Origin: Candidatus Omnitrophota bacterium
GTDB lineage: Bacteria > Omnitrophota > Omnitrophia > Omnitrophales > JACQQS01
NCBI GenBank assembly: GCA_016206925.1
Contig: JACQQS010000060.1
Span: forward strand, 1 to 61,665
DNA: 61,665 nucleotides
Direction: 5' to 3'
The notes below the pieces were generated by a model. That model was not told the origin of the DNA. It ran no database searches and saw only the letters and a list, made by a program, of their open reading frames with translations. The position numbers and the translations under genes were made by a program. Of the stretch, positions 1 through 7,451 are shown piece by piece; within the stretch, counting starts at the first letter, position 1, and the number at the start of each line of letters is the position of its first letter.

Positions 1-8
1 ACCGTCAA

Positions 9-29
9 GCCACCCCGTTCAGGGGTGGT
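9..29. other. Strong stem-loop at the left edge, possible end of an IS200/IS605-type element
   Basis: A 7-bp GC-rich stem (CCACCCC / GGGGTGG) closes a 5-base loop (GTTCA). No T-run follows on either strand, so it is a poor Rho-independent terminator. Sequences of the form AAGCCACCCC-loop-GGGGTGGT are, as I recall them, typical of the right ends (and omega-RNA 3' parts) of IS200/IS605 elements carrying tnpB. That link is inference, because the transposon body would lie left of the window. Confidence 0.35.
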
Positions 30-81
30 GTATGACTAGTGCTGCGATTCGAATTTCCTAATCCACACATGAACCCTTTTG

Positions 82-753
82 ATGGTCTTTTTTAGGCATC
101 CCAAAAAGCCTGCCGTGCTGGACAGGCTGGCGTTGAGACAGAGTATGGTTGAAACGCAAATCAAGCGCCGCCACGTTACAAACGAAGCTGTTCTTAACGC
201 ATTCCTCAAGATTCCCCGCGAGGATTTTGTTCCTGAGGACCTCAAGAAATTTGCCTGCGAGGATAGACCGCTTCATATCGGAGAAGAGCAGACGATCTCC
301 CAGCCATACATCGTGGCTTTAATGACCAGTTTGCTTGAAATTGTGCCCACCGACCGCATACTTGAAGTCGGCACCGGTTCCGGCTACCAAACCGCCATCC
401 TTCATGAACTTGCCAAAGATGTCTATTCCATAGAAGTTCGCCCATCGCTTCATAAGGGCGCCGCTGAAACACTGAAGCGCTTTGGCATCCCAACGGAAAA
501 CATCAAGCTTGCGGACGGAAATTTGGGTTGGCCAGAGAAGCAGCCGTTTGATAAAATTATTCTCACCGCAGCCGTTAAAGCGGCGCCGCCGGGATTATTG
601 GAGCAGCTTAAAGATCCGGGTCTGATGATTTATCCCTGCGGTGCGTGGGAACAGATTCTCATACTTCTTAAGAAAAGCCGCGGCAAGATTACCGAAAGGG
701 AAATTACCACGGTTCGTTTCGTTAATATGGTAACCACCAACGAAGAGAGGTAG
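82..753 (+). CDS. pcm: Protein-L-isoaspartate O-methyltransferase
   Basis: This enzyme uses S-adenosylmethionine to methylate isoaspartyl residues in damaged proteins so that they can revert to aspartate; it acts in the cytoplasm. The 223-residue product has the family layout: the N-terminal stretch IPREDFVPEDL, the QTISQPYIVALM segment, then the SAM-binding motif I, EVGTGSGYQTAIL, near residue 95. Length fits the family (about 210-220). I start at ATG 82; a TTG lies directly before it at 79, and ATG 145 is a shorter alternative. No good Shine-Dalgarno is visible. The next gene begins 2 bases after the stop, so it is probably the first gene of a run continuing to at least 5.5 kb. Confidence 0.93.
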   Translation: MVFFRHPKKPAVLDRLALRQSMVETQIKRRHVTNEAVLNAFLKIPREDFVPEDLKKFACEDRPLHIGEEQTISQPYIVALMTSLLEIVPTDRILEVGTGSGYQTAILHELAKDVYSIEVRPSLHKGAAETLKRFGIPTENIKLADGNLGWPEKQPFDKIILTAAVKAAPPGLLEQLKDPGLMIYPCGAWEQILILLKKSRGKITEREITTVRFVNMVTTNEER

Positions 754-755
754 CC

Positions 756-1076
756 ATGTTTGAATTTCTAAAGAAGCTATTCGGCGGTACCAAAAAGCAA
801 GTTGGTCCTCCGCCCAAAAAAAAAGACCATATCGGCGACGTGACGCATTACTACGGAAAGGTCAATGCGGCGGTGATCAAAATAAAAAATGGGCCGCTCT
901 CCGTTGGCGATACAATCCGGATTTACGGTAAACACGTAGACCTCACCCAAAAAGTGACGCAGATGCAGATTGACCACAAACCCATCCAATCGGCCAAAAG
1001 CGGTCAAATCGTCGGCCTTGAGGTTAAAACCAAGCTCCATGAGCATGACAGCGTCTATCGTGCAGCTGGCAGCTAA
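756..1076 (+). CDS. Stand-alone EF-Tu domain-2-like small protein
   Basis: The 106-residue product has a short amphipathic start (MFEFLKKLFGG), a basic proline-rich linker to about residue 26, and then a single beta-barrel-like domain. Segments such as IGDVTHYYGKVNAAVIKI, GPLSVGDTIRIYG and SGQIVGLEVK resemble domain 2 of translational GTPases (G-V-[AV]-x-I-[KR]-x-G-x-[IL]-x-x-G-D-x-[IV]). There is no G domain, so it cannot be a GTPase. Proteins of this kind are usually annotated only as translation elongation factor-like; the function is unknown. GAGAGG lies 5 bases before the ATG, and the gene is sandwiched between pcm (2-base gap) and the glycosylase (2-base gap). RNA or ribosome binding is only a guess from the fold. 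Confidence 0.75.
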   Translation: MFEFLKKLFGGTKKQVGPPPKKKDHIGDVTHYYGKVNAAVIKIKNGPLSVGDTIRIYGKHVDLTQKVTQMQIDHKPIQSAKSGQIVGLEVKTKLHEHDSVYRAAGS

Positions 1077-1078
1077 TT

Positions 1079-1765
1079 ATGCAGCTTGATTTTTTTGACA
1101 CTACGCACAACACCATTCTAACCACGCAGAGCTACGATCGGTTTAAACGCGAACTTATTGAATCCAACTGCACACGATGCGACCTGCACAAAGGCAGGAC
1201 GCAGATTGTAGTCGACCGGGGCAACTCTAAATCAAATATCATGCTGATCGGAGAAGGCCCGGGCGAAAACGAAGATAAGCAGGGAAAGGCCTTTGTCGGC
1301 CGTGCCGGGCAACTTATGGATGAACTCTTTCTCGAAATCGGTATCGATACCAGCCGCGACACACTGATCGCCAACATTGTAAAGTGCCGGCCTCCGGAAA
1401 ATCGAGCTCCACACCAGGAAGAGGCGAAAACATGCATGGTTTTTCTAAAGCATCAGATTTCCTTGGTACGCCCAAAAATCATCTTATTGCTCGGCGCGAC
1501 GGCGCTCAAATACCTTGTCCCCTCAAAAACAAAATTCTCGATGAACGATGAGGCGGGAAAATTTTTTACTGCCCCTGAATTTTCCGAAACGCTCCTGATG
1601 GTTCTTTACCATCCGGCCTACCTGCTTTACGATGCGCGCAAGAAAACACCTATGCGTGAACACCTGTTAAGTCTTCGCGAGCTGCTCAAGCAAAACGATT
1701 GGCTTCCGCCGCCTCCGGTTGCAAACGGCTCTCGTTCCGCCGGAATCTCGTTTCCCACAAGATAA
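1079..1765 (+). CDS. Uracil-DNA glycosylase, family 4 (4Fe-4S type)
   Basis: It removes uracil from DNA to start base-excision repair. Visible family-4 marks in the 228-residue product: four cysteines at 31, 34, 103 and 119 suited to hold a [4Fe-4S] cluster; the uracil-binding motif GEGPGENED near residue 58, followed by GKAFVGRAGQL; NIVKCRPPENR near 99; and the HPAYLL motif near 178. The proline-rich C-terminal tail (about 20 residues after LLKQNDW) is not part of the core. The gene is packed against its neighbours (2 bases after the previous stop, 1 base before the next ATG), which suggests cotranscription with pcm. Confidence 0.93.
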   Translation: MQLDFFDTTHNTILTTQSYDRFKRELIESNCTRCDLHKGRTQIVVDRGNSKSNIMLIGEGPGENEDKQGKAFVGRAGQLMDELFLEIGIDTSRDTLIANIVKCRPPENRAPHQEEAKTCMVFLKHQISLVRPKIILLLGATALKYLVPSKTKFSMNDEAGKFFTAPEFSETLLMVLYHPAYLLYDARKKTPMREHLLSLRELLKQNDWLPPPPVANGSRSAGISFPTR

Positions 1766-1766
1766 A

Positions 1767-2948
1767 ATGCGCGTCAACCGCACATTAGCAGAACTTACAA
1801 GCGCGGTTTATTTTATCCAAGGCGCCCTGGGGTTGAACAATGTCGCTTTGCCGCTTTATCTCAGGCATGCCGGCCTTGAAATTAGGGACATGACCACGCT
1901 TTCCTCCATTGTTTCATTGCCTTGGCTTTTAAAACCAATTTTTGCCGCTGTGTCCGATACGTTTCCTATCTTGGGGTACCGGCGAAAAACCTATGTTTTT
2001 TTTGCATCGGCTTTATCCGCATGGGGATGGTGGTGCATGGCGGCTCTACCGAGTTTTTCCGCAATGACCATGGTGTGCATCTTTCTTGCAAATGCCGGGT
2101 TTGCGATTACCGACGTTGTGACGGACGGGCTCATCGTCGAAAATTCTGATGTACACACCACACAAACCTACCAATCGCTGTCGTGGGGATCTCGAAGTCT
2201 AGGCGCTATTGTAAGCGGGGTCCTGGGCGGCTGGATTACATATAAATTCGGTTTCCGAACTGTGTTCTTTCTGACCGGTGCGCTGCCGCTCCTTTCACTT
2301 TTCATCTCACTTGTATTCAAAGAAAACCGTTATCCCAAGAAGAAAATTGCCTGGGCCGGAATTCTACAAGCACTGGCAAAAAGTCTTGCCATCACTTTCA
2401 AAGGAGACTTGTTTTGGTTCAGCCTTCTTTTGCTGCTCGGAACCGTTTCCGCTTCCTTCACAACACCGCTATTTTTCTATTTTAGGGATAACCTCGGCAT
2501 GAAGGAAACGCTGCTTGGAACCATTCAAAGTTTGAGCTGGATTGGCGCTGTCATTGGCTGCGTAATCTACTACAGGTTCATGCGAAAGATCCCATTGCGA
2601 AAAACGCTGCTCATCGCCATACTAATGGATGTCGCCAGCACTTTGCTTTGCTTCCTAATTTTCAACCGCTCATCTGCAATTGCTTTGAGTTTTGTGAGCG
2701 GTATCATGGCCTACATTACGCTTCTTCCGCTCATGGCGGCCGCAGCAAAACTGGCGCACGGCACCGGCATCGAAAGCTCTCTATTCGCAATACTCATGAG
2801 CGTCCGCAACGCCGGCGTAGTCGCATCCACTTTCGTGGGCGGTTACGTGCATCAAGCGCTCGGTTTGCGGATGCTTATTTTCATTTCCGCTCTGGCGTCA
2901 GCGGTTGGATTACTCGTTATCAGAAAACTAAGGACTCTGCCCGTATGA
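1767..2948 (+). CDS. MFS transporter of the folate/biopterin (FBT, BT1-like) type
   Basis: A 393-residue integral membrane protein with about 12 hydrophobic segments. Two motifs are typical of the folate-biopterin transporter family: PWLLKPIFAAVSDTFPILG followed by YRRKTY (loop after helix 2), and DVVTDGLIVE in helix 4. The family carries folates, pterins or related compounds across the inner membrane; the substrate here cannot be read from sequence. I start at ATG 1767, directly after the glycosylase stop; an in-frame TTG at 1719 would overlap that gene by 47 bases. The stop overlaps the next ATG as ATGA, so the two are probably translationally coupled. Confidence 0.82.
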   Translation: MRVNRTLAELTSAVYFIQGALGLNNVALPLYLRHAGLEIRDMTTLSSIVSLPWLLKPIFAAVSDTFPILGYRRKTYVFFASALSAWGWWCMAALPSFSAMTMVCIFLANAGFAITDVVTDGLIVENSDVHTTQTYQSLSWGSRSLGAIVSGVLGGWITYKFGFRTVFFLTGALPLLSLFISLVFKENRYPKKKIAWAGILQALAKSLAITFKGDLFWFSLLLLLGTVSASFTTPLFFYFRDNLGMKETLLGTIQSLSWIGAVIGCVIYYRFMRKIPLRKTLLIAILMDVASTLLCFLIFNRSSAIALSFVSGIMAYITLLPLMAAAAKLAHGTGIESSLFAILMSVRNAGVVASTFVGGYVHQALGLRMLIFISALASAVGLLVIRKLRTLPV

Positions 2949-4297
2949 AAGAGTCATCTCTATTAAACGCGGCTACGGAAGTGGTTCGCACGCTCAGAAA
3001 AAGCGGTTTTCAAGCGCTTTTTGCCGGTGGCTGTGTGCGTGATTTTCTCATGAAAAAGGAGCCGAAAGATTATGATGTGGCAACTTCAGCTAGCCCTGGT
3101 GACGTTGAACGATTATTCAAGCATACCGTCGCCATCGGCAAGAAATTCGGCGTTATGCTCGTAATCGTTAAAGATCATCAATTCGAGGTGGCAACATTCC
3201 GTTCCGAGGGTTCCTATAGTGACGGAAGGCATCCTGACTGGGTAAAATTCACAACTCCGGAGGAGGATGCACGCCGCCGGGATTTTACGATCAACGGCAT
3301 CTTCTTTGACCCGATCGACAAAAAAGTTTACGATTACGTCGGCGGCGAGAAAGACATTGACGCGAAAACAGTTCGCGCTATCGGCAGCCCGGAAAAAAGA
3401 TTTGCCGAAGACCACCTGCGCATGCTCCGCACCGTCCGGTTTGCAACAAATTTAGGTTTTACCATCGAAGACCACACTTGGGCAGTGCTGCAAAAAATGG
3501 CTCCGGCCATTCAAACCATAAGCATGGAAAGAATCCGCGACGAATTGATTAAAATATTCACCAGGAAAAATGCGGGTTTGGGTCTTCGTATGCTTTCCGA
3601 CAGCGGCCTTCTCAAAATCGTCCTCCCGGAAGCCGAACGCATGAAAGGCGTCCAGCAGCCGCCGGATTTTCATCCGGAAGGCGACGTATTTCATCATACC
3701 GAACTAATGCTCGATTCTTTAAAAAAACCATCGGTCGAGTTGGCTATGAGCGTGCTTTTCCATGACATCGCTAAACCGGATACCTACGACGATTCCGGTG
3801 ACCGGATCCGCTTTAACAATCACGCCGAATTAGGTGCGACCAAAACCGAAGAAATTATGCGCCGGCTGCGATTTCCAAGCAAAGTTATCGAAGAAGTCGC
3901 CCAAGCCGTCCACAACCATATGCGGTTTAAAGACATCAAGCAGATGCGCATAGGACGGCTGAGGAATTATTTGAACACAGAGACGTTCCCGCTGGAGCTC
4001 GAGCTTCACCGGATAGATTGCTCGGCAAGCCACGGAATGCTGGATAACTATCATTACTGCGTCGAACAGCTCAAGGAGTTTAAGAAGGAAATCCGAAAGC
4101 CAAAACCGATCGTGAACGGAAACGACCTCATTAAATCCGGCTTCGAGCCCGGTCCGGCGTTTAAAAGCATGCTCGAAAAGCTGTTCGAGCACCAGCTGGA
4201 AGGCAAGTTTAAAAAAAAGGAACAGGGCATTGCCCTCGCTAAAAAGCTTTTTGGGCGCAAAAAAAGTTCTGCACAGAGAAAAATACAAGGATTGTGA
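2945..4297 (+). CDS. cca: CCA-adding-type tRNA nucleotidyltransferase with HD domain
   Basis: A class II nucleotidyltransferase expected to add or repair the 3' CCA of tRNA (some relatives add only CC, only A, or polyadenylate RNA). The 450-residue product shows GGCVRD at 28-33, the catalytic DYD at 42-44, RRRDFTINGIFFDP, and EDHLRMLRTVRFA in the neck region, then an HD domain (HHTELMLDSL and LFHDIAKP, near residues 255-280). The open frame extends upstream, but the start is best placed at ATG 2945, which overlaps the transporter stop as ATGA and directly precedes the conserved N-terminal helix. CCA-adding and A-adding forms cannot be told apart here. Confidence 0.9.
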   Translation: MKESSLLNAATEVVRTLRKSGFQALFAGGCVRDFLMKKEPKDYDVATSASPGDVERLFKHTVAIGKKFGVMLVIVKDHQFEVATFRSEGSYSDGRHPDWVKFTTPEEDARRRDFTINGIFFDPIDKKVYDYVGGEKDIDAKTVRAIGSPEKRFAEDHLRMLRTVRFATNLGFTIEDHTWAVLQKMAPAIQTISMERIRDELIKIFTRKNAGLGLRMLSDSGLLKIVLPEAERMKGVQQPPDFHPEGDVFHHTELMLDSLKKPSVELAMSVLFHDIAKPDTYDDSGDRIRFNNHAELGATKTEEIMRRLRFPSKVIEEVAQAVHNHMRFKDIKQMRIGRLRNYLNTETFPLELELHRIDCSASHGMLDNYHYCVEQLKEFKKEIRKPKPIVNGNDLIKSGFEPGPAFKSMLEKLFEHQLEGKFKKKEQGIALAKKLFGRKKSSAQRKIQGL

Positions 4298-4358
4298 AAA
4301 AATGATTCGGTTAAAGAATAAGAATGCTAAAATATATTCCACATCGAAAGAGTAGGGT

Positions 4359-4922
4359 ATGGTGAATAAGCAACATTTTGTTATTACGGCCATCGGAAAA
4401 GACCGCCCCGGCATTGTCAGTGCCGTAGCCAAGGTGCTCTACAAAAACGCCTGCAATATTGAAGACTCCAGCATGACGATTCTCGGCGGCGAGTTTGCCG
4501 TCATTATGATCGTCAGTGTCTCACGCGCGAAAAAACTAAACCAGGCAGCGCTGCAAACGCAGTTTAGAAAAGTCGAGAAGCGGCTGGCTCTCAGCATTCA
4601 CGCCAAGGAACTTAAACGGCCGCCGCGAAAAGATCCCGCGGGAAAAGCGGGAAGAACCCCGCACATGGTCTCTCTGCTCGGAACCGATAAGCCCGGGCTT
4701 GTCTTCCGCGTAGCGCATTTGCTTGCTCGAAGAAAAATTAACATTACGGATGTAAACACAAAACTCGTTGGCACAGCCAAGAACCCTGTCTACGCTATGT
4801 TGATAGAAGTTGAACTGCCTGAGCGAATGCAAATTGTTTCTCTTCAGCGTGAGCTGATAAGGCTCGGAAAAAAATTAAATGCAGACATCACCATAAAACC
4901 GGTCGATGTGTTTCAACTCTAG
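4359..4922 (+). CDS. Double ACT-domain protein, GcvR-like
   Basis: The 187 residues form two ACT domains. The first, about residues 5-85, contains the signature KDRPGIVSAVAKVLYK and NIEDSSMTILGGEFAVIM. The second, about 97-187, contains TDKPGLVFRVAHLLAR and NITDVNTKL. This pair resembles GcvR, the regulator of the glycine cleavage operon, but there are no gcv genes here, so the target is unknown. AGTAGGG lies just upstream of the ATG; an adjacent GTG at 4362 has more usual spacing. A 61-base gap separates it from cca, with a weak TAAAAT -10-like site. Peptide deformylase follows after 5 bases. Confidence 0.8.
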   Translation: MVNKQHFVITAIGKDRPGIVSAVAKVLYKNACNIEDSSMTILGGEFAVIMIVSVSRAKKLNQAALQTQFRKVEKRLALSIHAKELKRPPRKDPAGKAGRTPHMVSLLGTDKPGLVFRVAHLLARRKINITDVNTKLVGTAKNPVYAMLIEVELPERMQIVSLQRELIRLGKKLNADITIKPVDVFQL

Positions 4923-4927
4923 ATATT

Positions 4928-5425
4928 ATGCCGTGCCTTCCCGTATGCCGATTTCCCCATCCGGTTTTAACAAAAGCCGCCGATCCGGTCATAAAATTCG
5001 ATCGCGCGGTGGGTGGTCTTGTTCAGGATTTAATCGACACCATGTACGCCAGTCCGGGCACGATCGGACTGGCGGCGCCACAAATTGGAATATCAAAGCG
5101 CATATTTGTTTGTGATGTTTCAAAAAAGGATTCCTCAACGCAGCTCCGAATATTTATTAATCCCGAAATATCGAAATGGGCAGATCCCAGGTCAAATAGG
5201 GAGGGGTGCCTTAGCCTTCCGGACTACACCGGCAACGTAACCAGGGCTCAGCAGGTTTTTATACGAGCCGCTGACGAAAACGGAAAAGTGTTTGAATGCC
5301 ACGCAAACGGCATCGAAGCCATTTGCTGGCAGCACGAATTGGATCATTTAAACGGATTGCTTTTTATACATCGCGTAACCAATATCAAAACGGATGTCTT
5401 CAGAAGAAAGAGGTATTTATCATGA
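4928..5425 (+). CDS. def: Peptide deformylase
   Basis: It removes the formyl group from the N-terminal methionine of new proteins at the ribosome exit. The 165-residue product has all three family motifs: GTIGLAAPQIG (44-54), EGCLSLP with metal ligand Cys94, and QHELDHLNG with metal ligands His136 and His140 and catalytic Glu137. The length fits a type I or II bacterial enzyme. The stop overlaps the start of a 35-codon basic gene as ATGA. fmt, the usual partner, is not in the window. Confidence 0.96.
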   Translation: MPCLPVCRFPHPVLTKAADPVIKFDRAVGGLVQDLIDTMYASPGTIGLAAPQIGISKRIFVCDVSKKDSSTQLRIFINPEISKWADPRSNREGCLSLPDYTGNVTRAQQVFIRAADENGKVFECHANGIEAICWQHELDHLNGLLFIHRVTNIKTDVFRRKRYLS

Positions 5426-5529
5426 CTGCAGATCTTAAATGGAAGTTAAAACGATCCCGCCGCGCTCGCCGCCTGAAACGTTTAAAGCTTAAGCAGCGCA
5501 AAGAAGCCTCCTCCAAAAGAAAAGTATAG
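5422..5529 (+). CDS. Very small, highly basic protein coupled to peptide deformylase
   Basis: A 35-residue frame begins at an ATG that overlaps the def stop (ATGA). A clear GAGG lies 8 bases upstream, inside def. About half of the residues are Lys or Arg (cores KLKRSRRARRLKRLKLKQRK), with no cysteine or hydrophobic segment. The composition is like that of small ribosomal proteins such as bS21 or Thx, or nucleoid-binding peptides, but I recognise no family. The context with def suggests a role near the ribosome; this is inference. The longer frame reading upstream from 5296 is only out-of-frame def sequence. Confidence 0.6.
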   Translation: MTADLKWKLKRSRRARRLKRLKLKQRKEASSKRKV

Positions 5530-5629
5530 CCAACTACTCCGACACCCGCGTAATTTCTCTAACCCGTACGCTACTCGTTTGAGATGGGCCGGCTTCTCGC
5601 AGGTTCTTTTCATTTCGATGATTTCTCCC

Positions 5630-5658
5630 TTGACAACCTAACAAATGTTAGGTATATT
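5630..5658 (+). promoter_or_regulatory. lexA promoter (sigma70-like)
   Basis: TTGACA at 5630-5635 is a perfect -35. A spacer of exactly 17 bases leads to TATATT at 5653-5658. The predicted transcript start near 5665 leaves about a 20-base leader to the lexA ATG at 5685. The whole spacer is occupied by a palindrome (next entry). Confidence 0.85.
5637..5652 (+). promoter_or_regulatory. Probable LexA operator: palindrome in the promoter spacer
   Basis: CCTAACA-AA-TGTTAGG is a perfect 7+7 inverted repeat lying between -35 and -10 of the lexA promoter, the ideal place for a repressor that shuts off its own gene. It differs from the E. coli box (CTGT-N8-ACAG) and from the Bacillus-type box (GAAC-N4-GTTC). 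Binding by LexA is inferred from position. No second full copy was seen in the window; the recA promoter shares only the half-site CCTAA. Confidence 0.6.
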
Positions 5659-5684
5659 TAGCTGCATTTACCTGCGGGATCGCT

Positions 5685-6335
5685 ATGAAAAGGCTCACGA
5701 CCAAACAGAGAGAGATATTGGCTTACATAGCCCGTTTTATGCGAAAAACGGGCTATCCGCCAACGGTCCGGGAGATCGGAAAACACTTTGGTATTGCCGC
5801 AAGTTCTGTTTTTGATCACTTGAAAGCGCTTGAAGCAAAAGGGGCGTTGAAAAAGACCGAAGGGAAATCCCGTTCGCTTGTCGTTGCAAAAAACACTGAA
5901 GATCCGGAGAAGCGGACAGCCTTACTTGGATCAACGTTTCGCGATGACGACACGGTTAAGACCATCCAGATACCTCTACTGGGCCGCGTAGCAGCCGGGC
6001 TCCCCATGCTTGCCGAGGAAAACATTGAAGAGATGGTTACGCTTCCGCGGCAATGGGTTCGTGCTGGAAAAATCTTCGCATTGCGCGTTCAGGGCGATAG
6101 CATGACCGGTGACGGAATTTATGATGGCGATTGCGCCATTGTCCGCATGCAATCAGAAGCGGATAACGGCGATATCGTTGTCGCCATGCTGGAGGATGAA
6201 GCCACCGTCAAACGATTCTACAAACGGGGCCGCTCGATTTGCCTGCACGCCGCTAATGAAAAATACGAGGACATTATTAGCCGCAACGTAAAAATTCTGG
6301 GAAAAGTTGTAGGGCTATTTAGAAATTATGCATGA
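5685..6335 (+). CDS. lexA: SOS repressor LexA
   Basis: A 216-residue repressor of the DNA-damage response. The N-terminal winged helix-turn-helix covers residues 1-65 (PPTVREIGKHFGIAASSVFD). The C-terminal S24 self-cleavage domain has the Ala104-Gly105 scissile bond (RVAAGLP), nucleophile Ser139 in QGDSMTGDGIYDGD, and catalytic Lys176 in EATVKRFY. All parts needed for RecA-stimulated cleavage are present. Transcribed alone from the promoter at 5630-5658. The recognition helix differs from E. coli LexA, in line with a different operator. recA and recX are also in this window, at 39-40 kb. Confidence 0.96.
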   Translation: MKRLTTKQREILAYIARFMRKTGYPPTVREIGKHFGIAASSVFDHLKALEAKGALKKTEGKSRSLVVAKNTEDPEKRTALLGSTFRDDDTVKTIQIPLLGRVAAGLPMLAEENIEEMVTLPRQWVRAGKIFALRVQGDSMTGDGIYDGDCAIVRMQSEADNGDIVVAMLEDEATVKRFYKRGRSICLHAANEKYEDIISRNVKILGKVVGLFRNYA

Positions 6336-6393
6336 GGTGAGTTACTTACGCGATAAAGAGACGAAGAAATGAACGACCGTATCGCATTATTCT

Positions 6394-6411
6394 GCACCCT
6401 GATATGGGTGC
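6394..6411 (+). terminator. Weak hairpin downstream of lexA
   Basis: GCACCC / GGGTGC form a perfect 6-bp stem around TGATAT, followed by only three T residues. It lies 60 bases after the lexA stop, in the 237-base gap before the next gene, and could end the lexA transcript. The rest of this gap holds only a short TGA-interrupted frame that I do not call. Confidence 0.35.
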
Positions 6412-6504
6412 TTTCGCTGCTCTGATTGATCAAAGAATCGCATTTCGAAAATCTTCCTCGCTTTGTTTGCCCACGATGGAGGGGAAGAGCACGCGATTTA
6501 GGTA

Positions 6505-6533
6505 TTGACAACACCATCTCTCCCATCCAGAAT
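6505..6533 (+). promoter_or_regulatory. Possible promoter of the membrane-protein gene
   Basis: A perfect -35 TTGACA is followed after 17 bases by CAGAAT, a poor -10. It lies about 40 bases upstream of the ATG at 6573. Confidence 0.35.
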
Positions 6534-6572
6534 TTTGGATAGCAAGCTAAAAATTTACAGAAAGCGACGCGT

Positions 6573-7061
6573 ATGAACTATGTCTTTATCGGCCTGGCCA
6601 TTGCAAATACGATACTTTTGTTGCTGACAGCCGGAACCGGCTATCTCCAAATGGGGCAAATTTTGCCGGAACATTTTCATATTCTGGCCGGCCTTTTTGT
6701 GACATTATTTACGTGCTTTGTTCATTCCATTATTTTCATATATTTTCTCGGAACCGGGAAATCGATTAAAACGGCTTGCGACGAGTACAAAATCGAGGGC
6801 GACTTCGTACGCATGACACGAAAATTAAAGGGGAGGTCATTTCCATTCGCGCTATTCGGATCGCTCGCCATGATGGCCGCCGCGTTTACCGGCGGGGCCG
6901 CCGCAACGGAGGCGGTTTCGCCGAATGGGCATCATGTCACCGTACTCGCCGCCATGGGGTGGAATATCCTGTGCTTCGTATACGAATACAAAGCCGTATG
7001 TGAAAACACGTTTCTTCTGGAAAGGCTCGCTGCTGTTTTGCCGCCTGCTGCTCAAACATAA
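6573..7061 (+). CDS. Four-helix membrane protein with conserved-looking histidines, function unknown
   Basis: 162 residues with four predicted transmembrane segments, near residues 3-24, 37-60, 92-112 and 122-142. Histidines lie at helix borders (HFH at 34-36, His51 within helix 2, HH just before helix 4), and a charged loop (about 62-88) joins helices 2 and 3. I recall similar uncharacterised proteins from planctomycetes with FVHSIIFIYFLGTGKSIK-like helix 2. The His pattern would permit haem or metal binding, but nothing proves it. No strong ribosome-binding site. acpS follows after 9 bases, so the two may be cotranscribed. Confidence 0.7.
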   Translation: MNYVFIGLAIANTILLLLTAGTGYLQMGQILPEHFHILAGLFVTLFTCFVHSIIFIYFLGTGKSIKTACDEYKIEGDFVRMTRKLKGRSFPFALFGSLAMMAAAFTGGAAATEAVSPNGHHVTVLAAMGWNILCFVYEYKAVCENTFLLERLAAVLPPAAQT

Positions 7062-7070
7062 GGTGCATGT

Positions 7071-7448
7071 TTGAACGTTCTTGGCGTCGGTACCGACATT
7101 GTCCTTATCAACCGCATTAAACGTTTACGGCGGTTCCCGGACAGGATTATCTCGAGAATTCTCCGTCCTAACGAACTCAAGAAGTACAAATGCAGCCGCA
7201 GCAAAACCGAATGCCTGGCGCATTTTTTCTCGGCAAAAGAGGCCGTTTTTAAGTCGCTCGGCCTCATCAATTTTGGCCCGGTAGGTTTCCAGCTTATTGA
7301 GATTGAGTTCGAGAACAGTACTACGGGATGTGCCAAATTATTCGGGCATTTGGCACGAAGCACACGCGGCCGATTGAAAAAAATTTTCATTTCAAGCATA
7401 AAAACAAGGATGCATGTCATTACGCAGGCTATCAGTTTCTGCAAATAA
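7071..7448 (+). CDS. acpS: Holo-[acyl-carrier-protein] synthase
   Basis: It transfers 4'-phosphopantetheine from CoA to the serine of acyl carrier protein; acpP is at 49.1 kb in this window. The 125-residue product shows both metal-binding parts of the family: GVGTDIVLINRI with Asp9 near the N-terminus, and FFSAKEAVFKSLG with Glu56. The start must be TTG 7071: the frame has no earlier ATG, and AAGGTG lies 6 bases upstream. An ATG at 7067 is out of frame. The nicotinamidase gene follows after 3 bases. Confidence 0.93.
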   Translation: MNVLGVGTDIVLINRIKRLRRFPDRIISRILRPNELKKYKCSRSKTECLAHFFSAKEAVFKSLGLINFGPVGFQLIEIEFENSTTGCAKLFGHLARSTRGRLKKIFISSIKTRMHVITQAISFCK

Positions 7449-7451
7449 TCT

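Noticed and set aside
1719..1766. Upstream TTG start of the FBT-type transporter
   Set aside because: It overlaps the glycosylase gene, lacks a ribosome-binding site, and adds a non-hydrophobic start unlike the family.
6369..6536. Small hydrophobic frame (18 codons) followed in frame, after TGA, by 38 more codons
   Set aside because: It could suggest a selenocysteine or read-through protein, but there is no SECIS-like hairpin after the TGA, no homology, and a hairpin and a promoter occupy the region.
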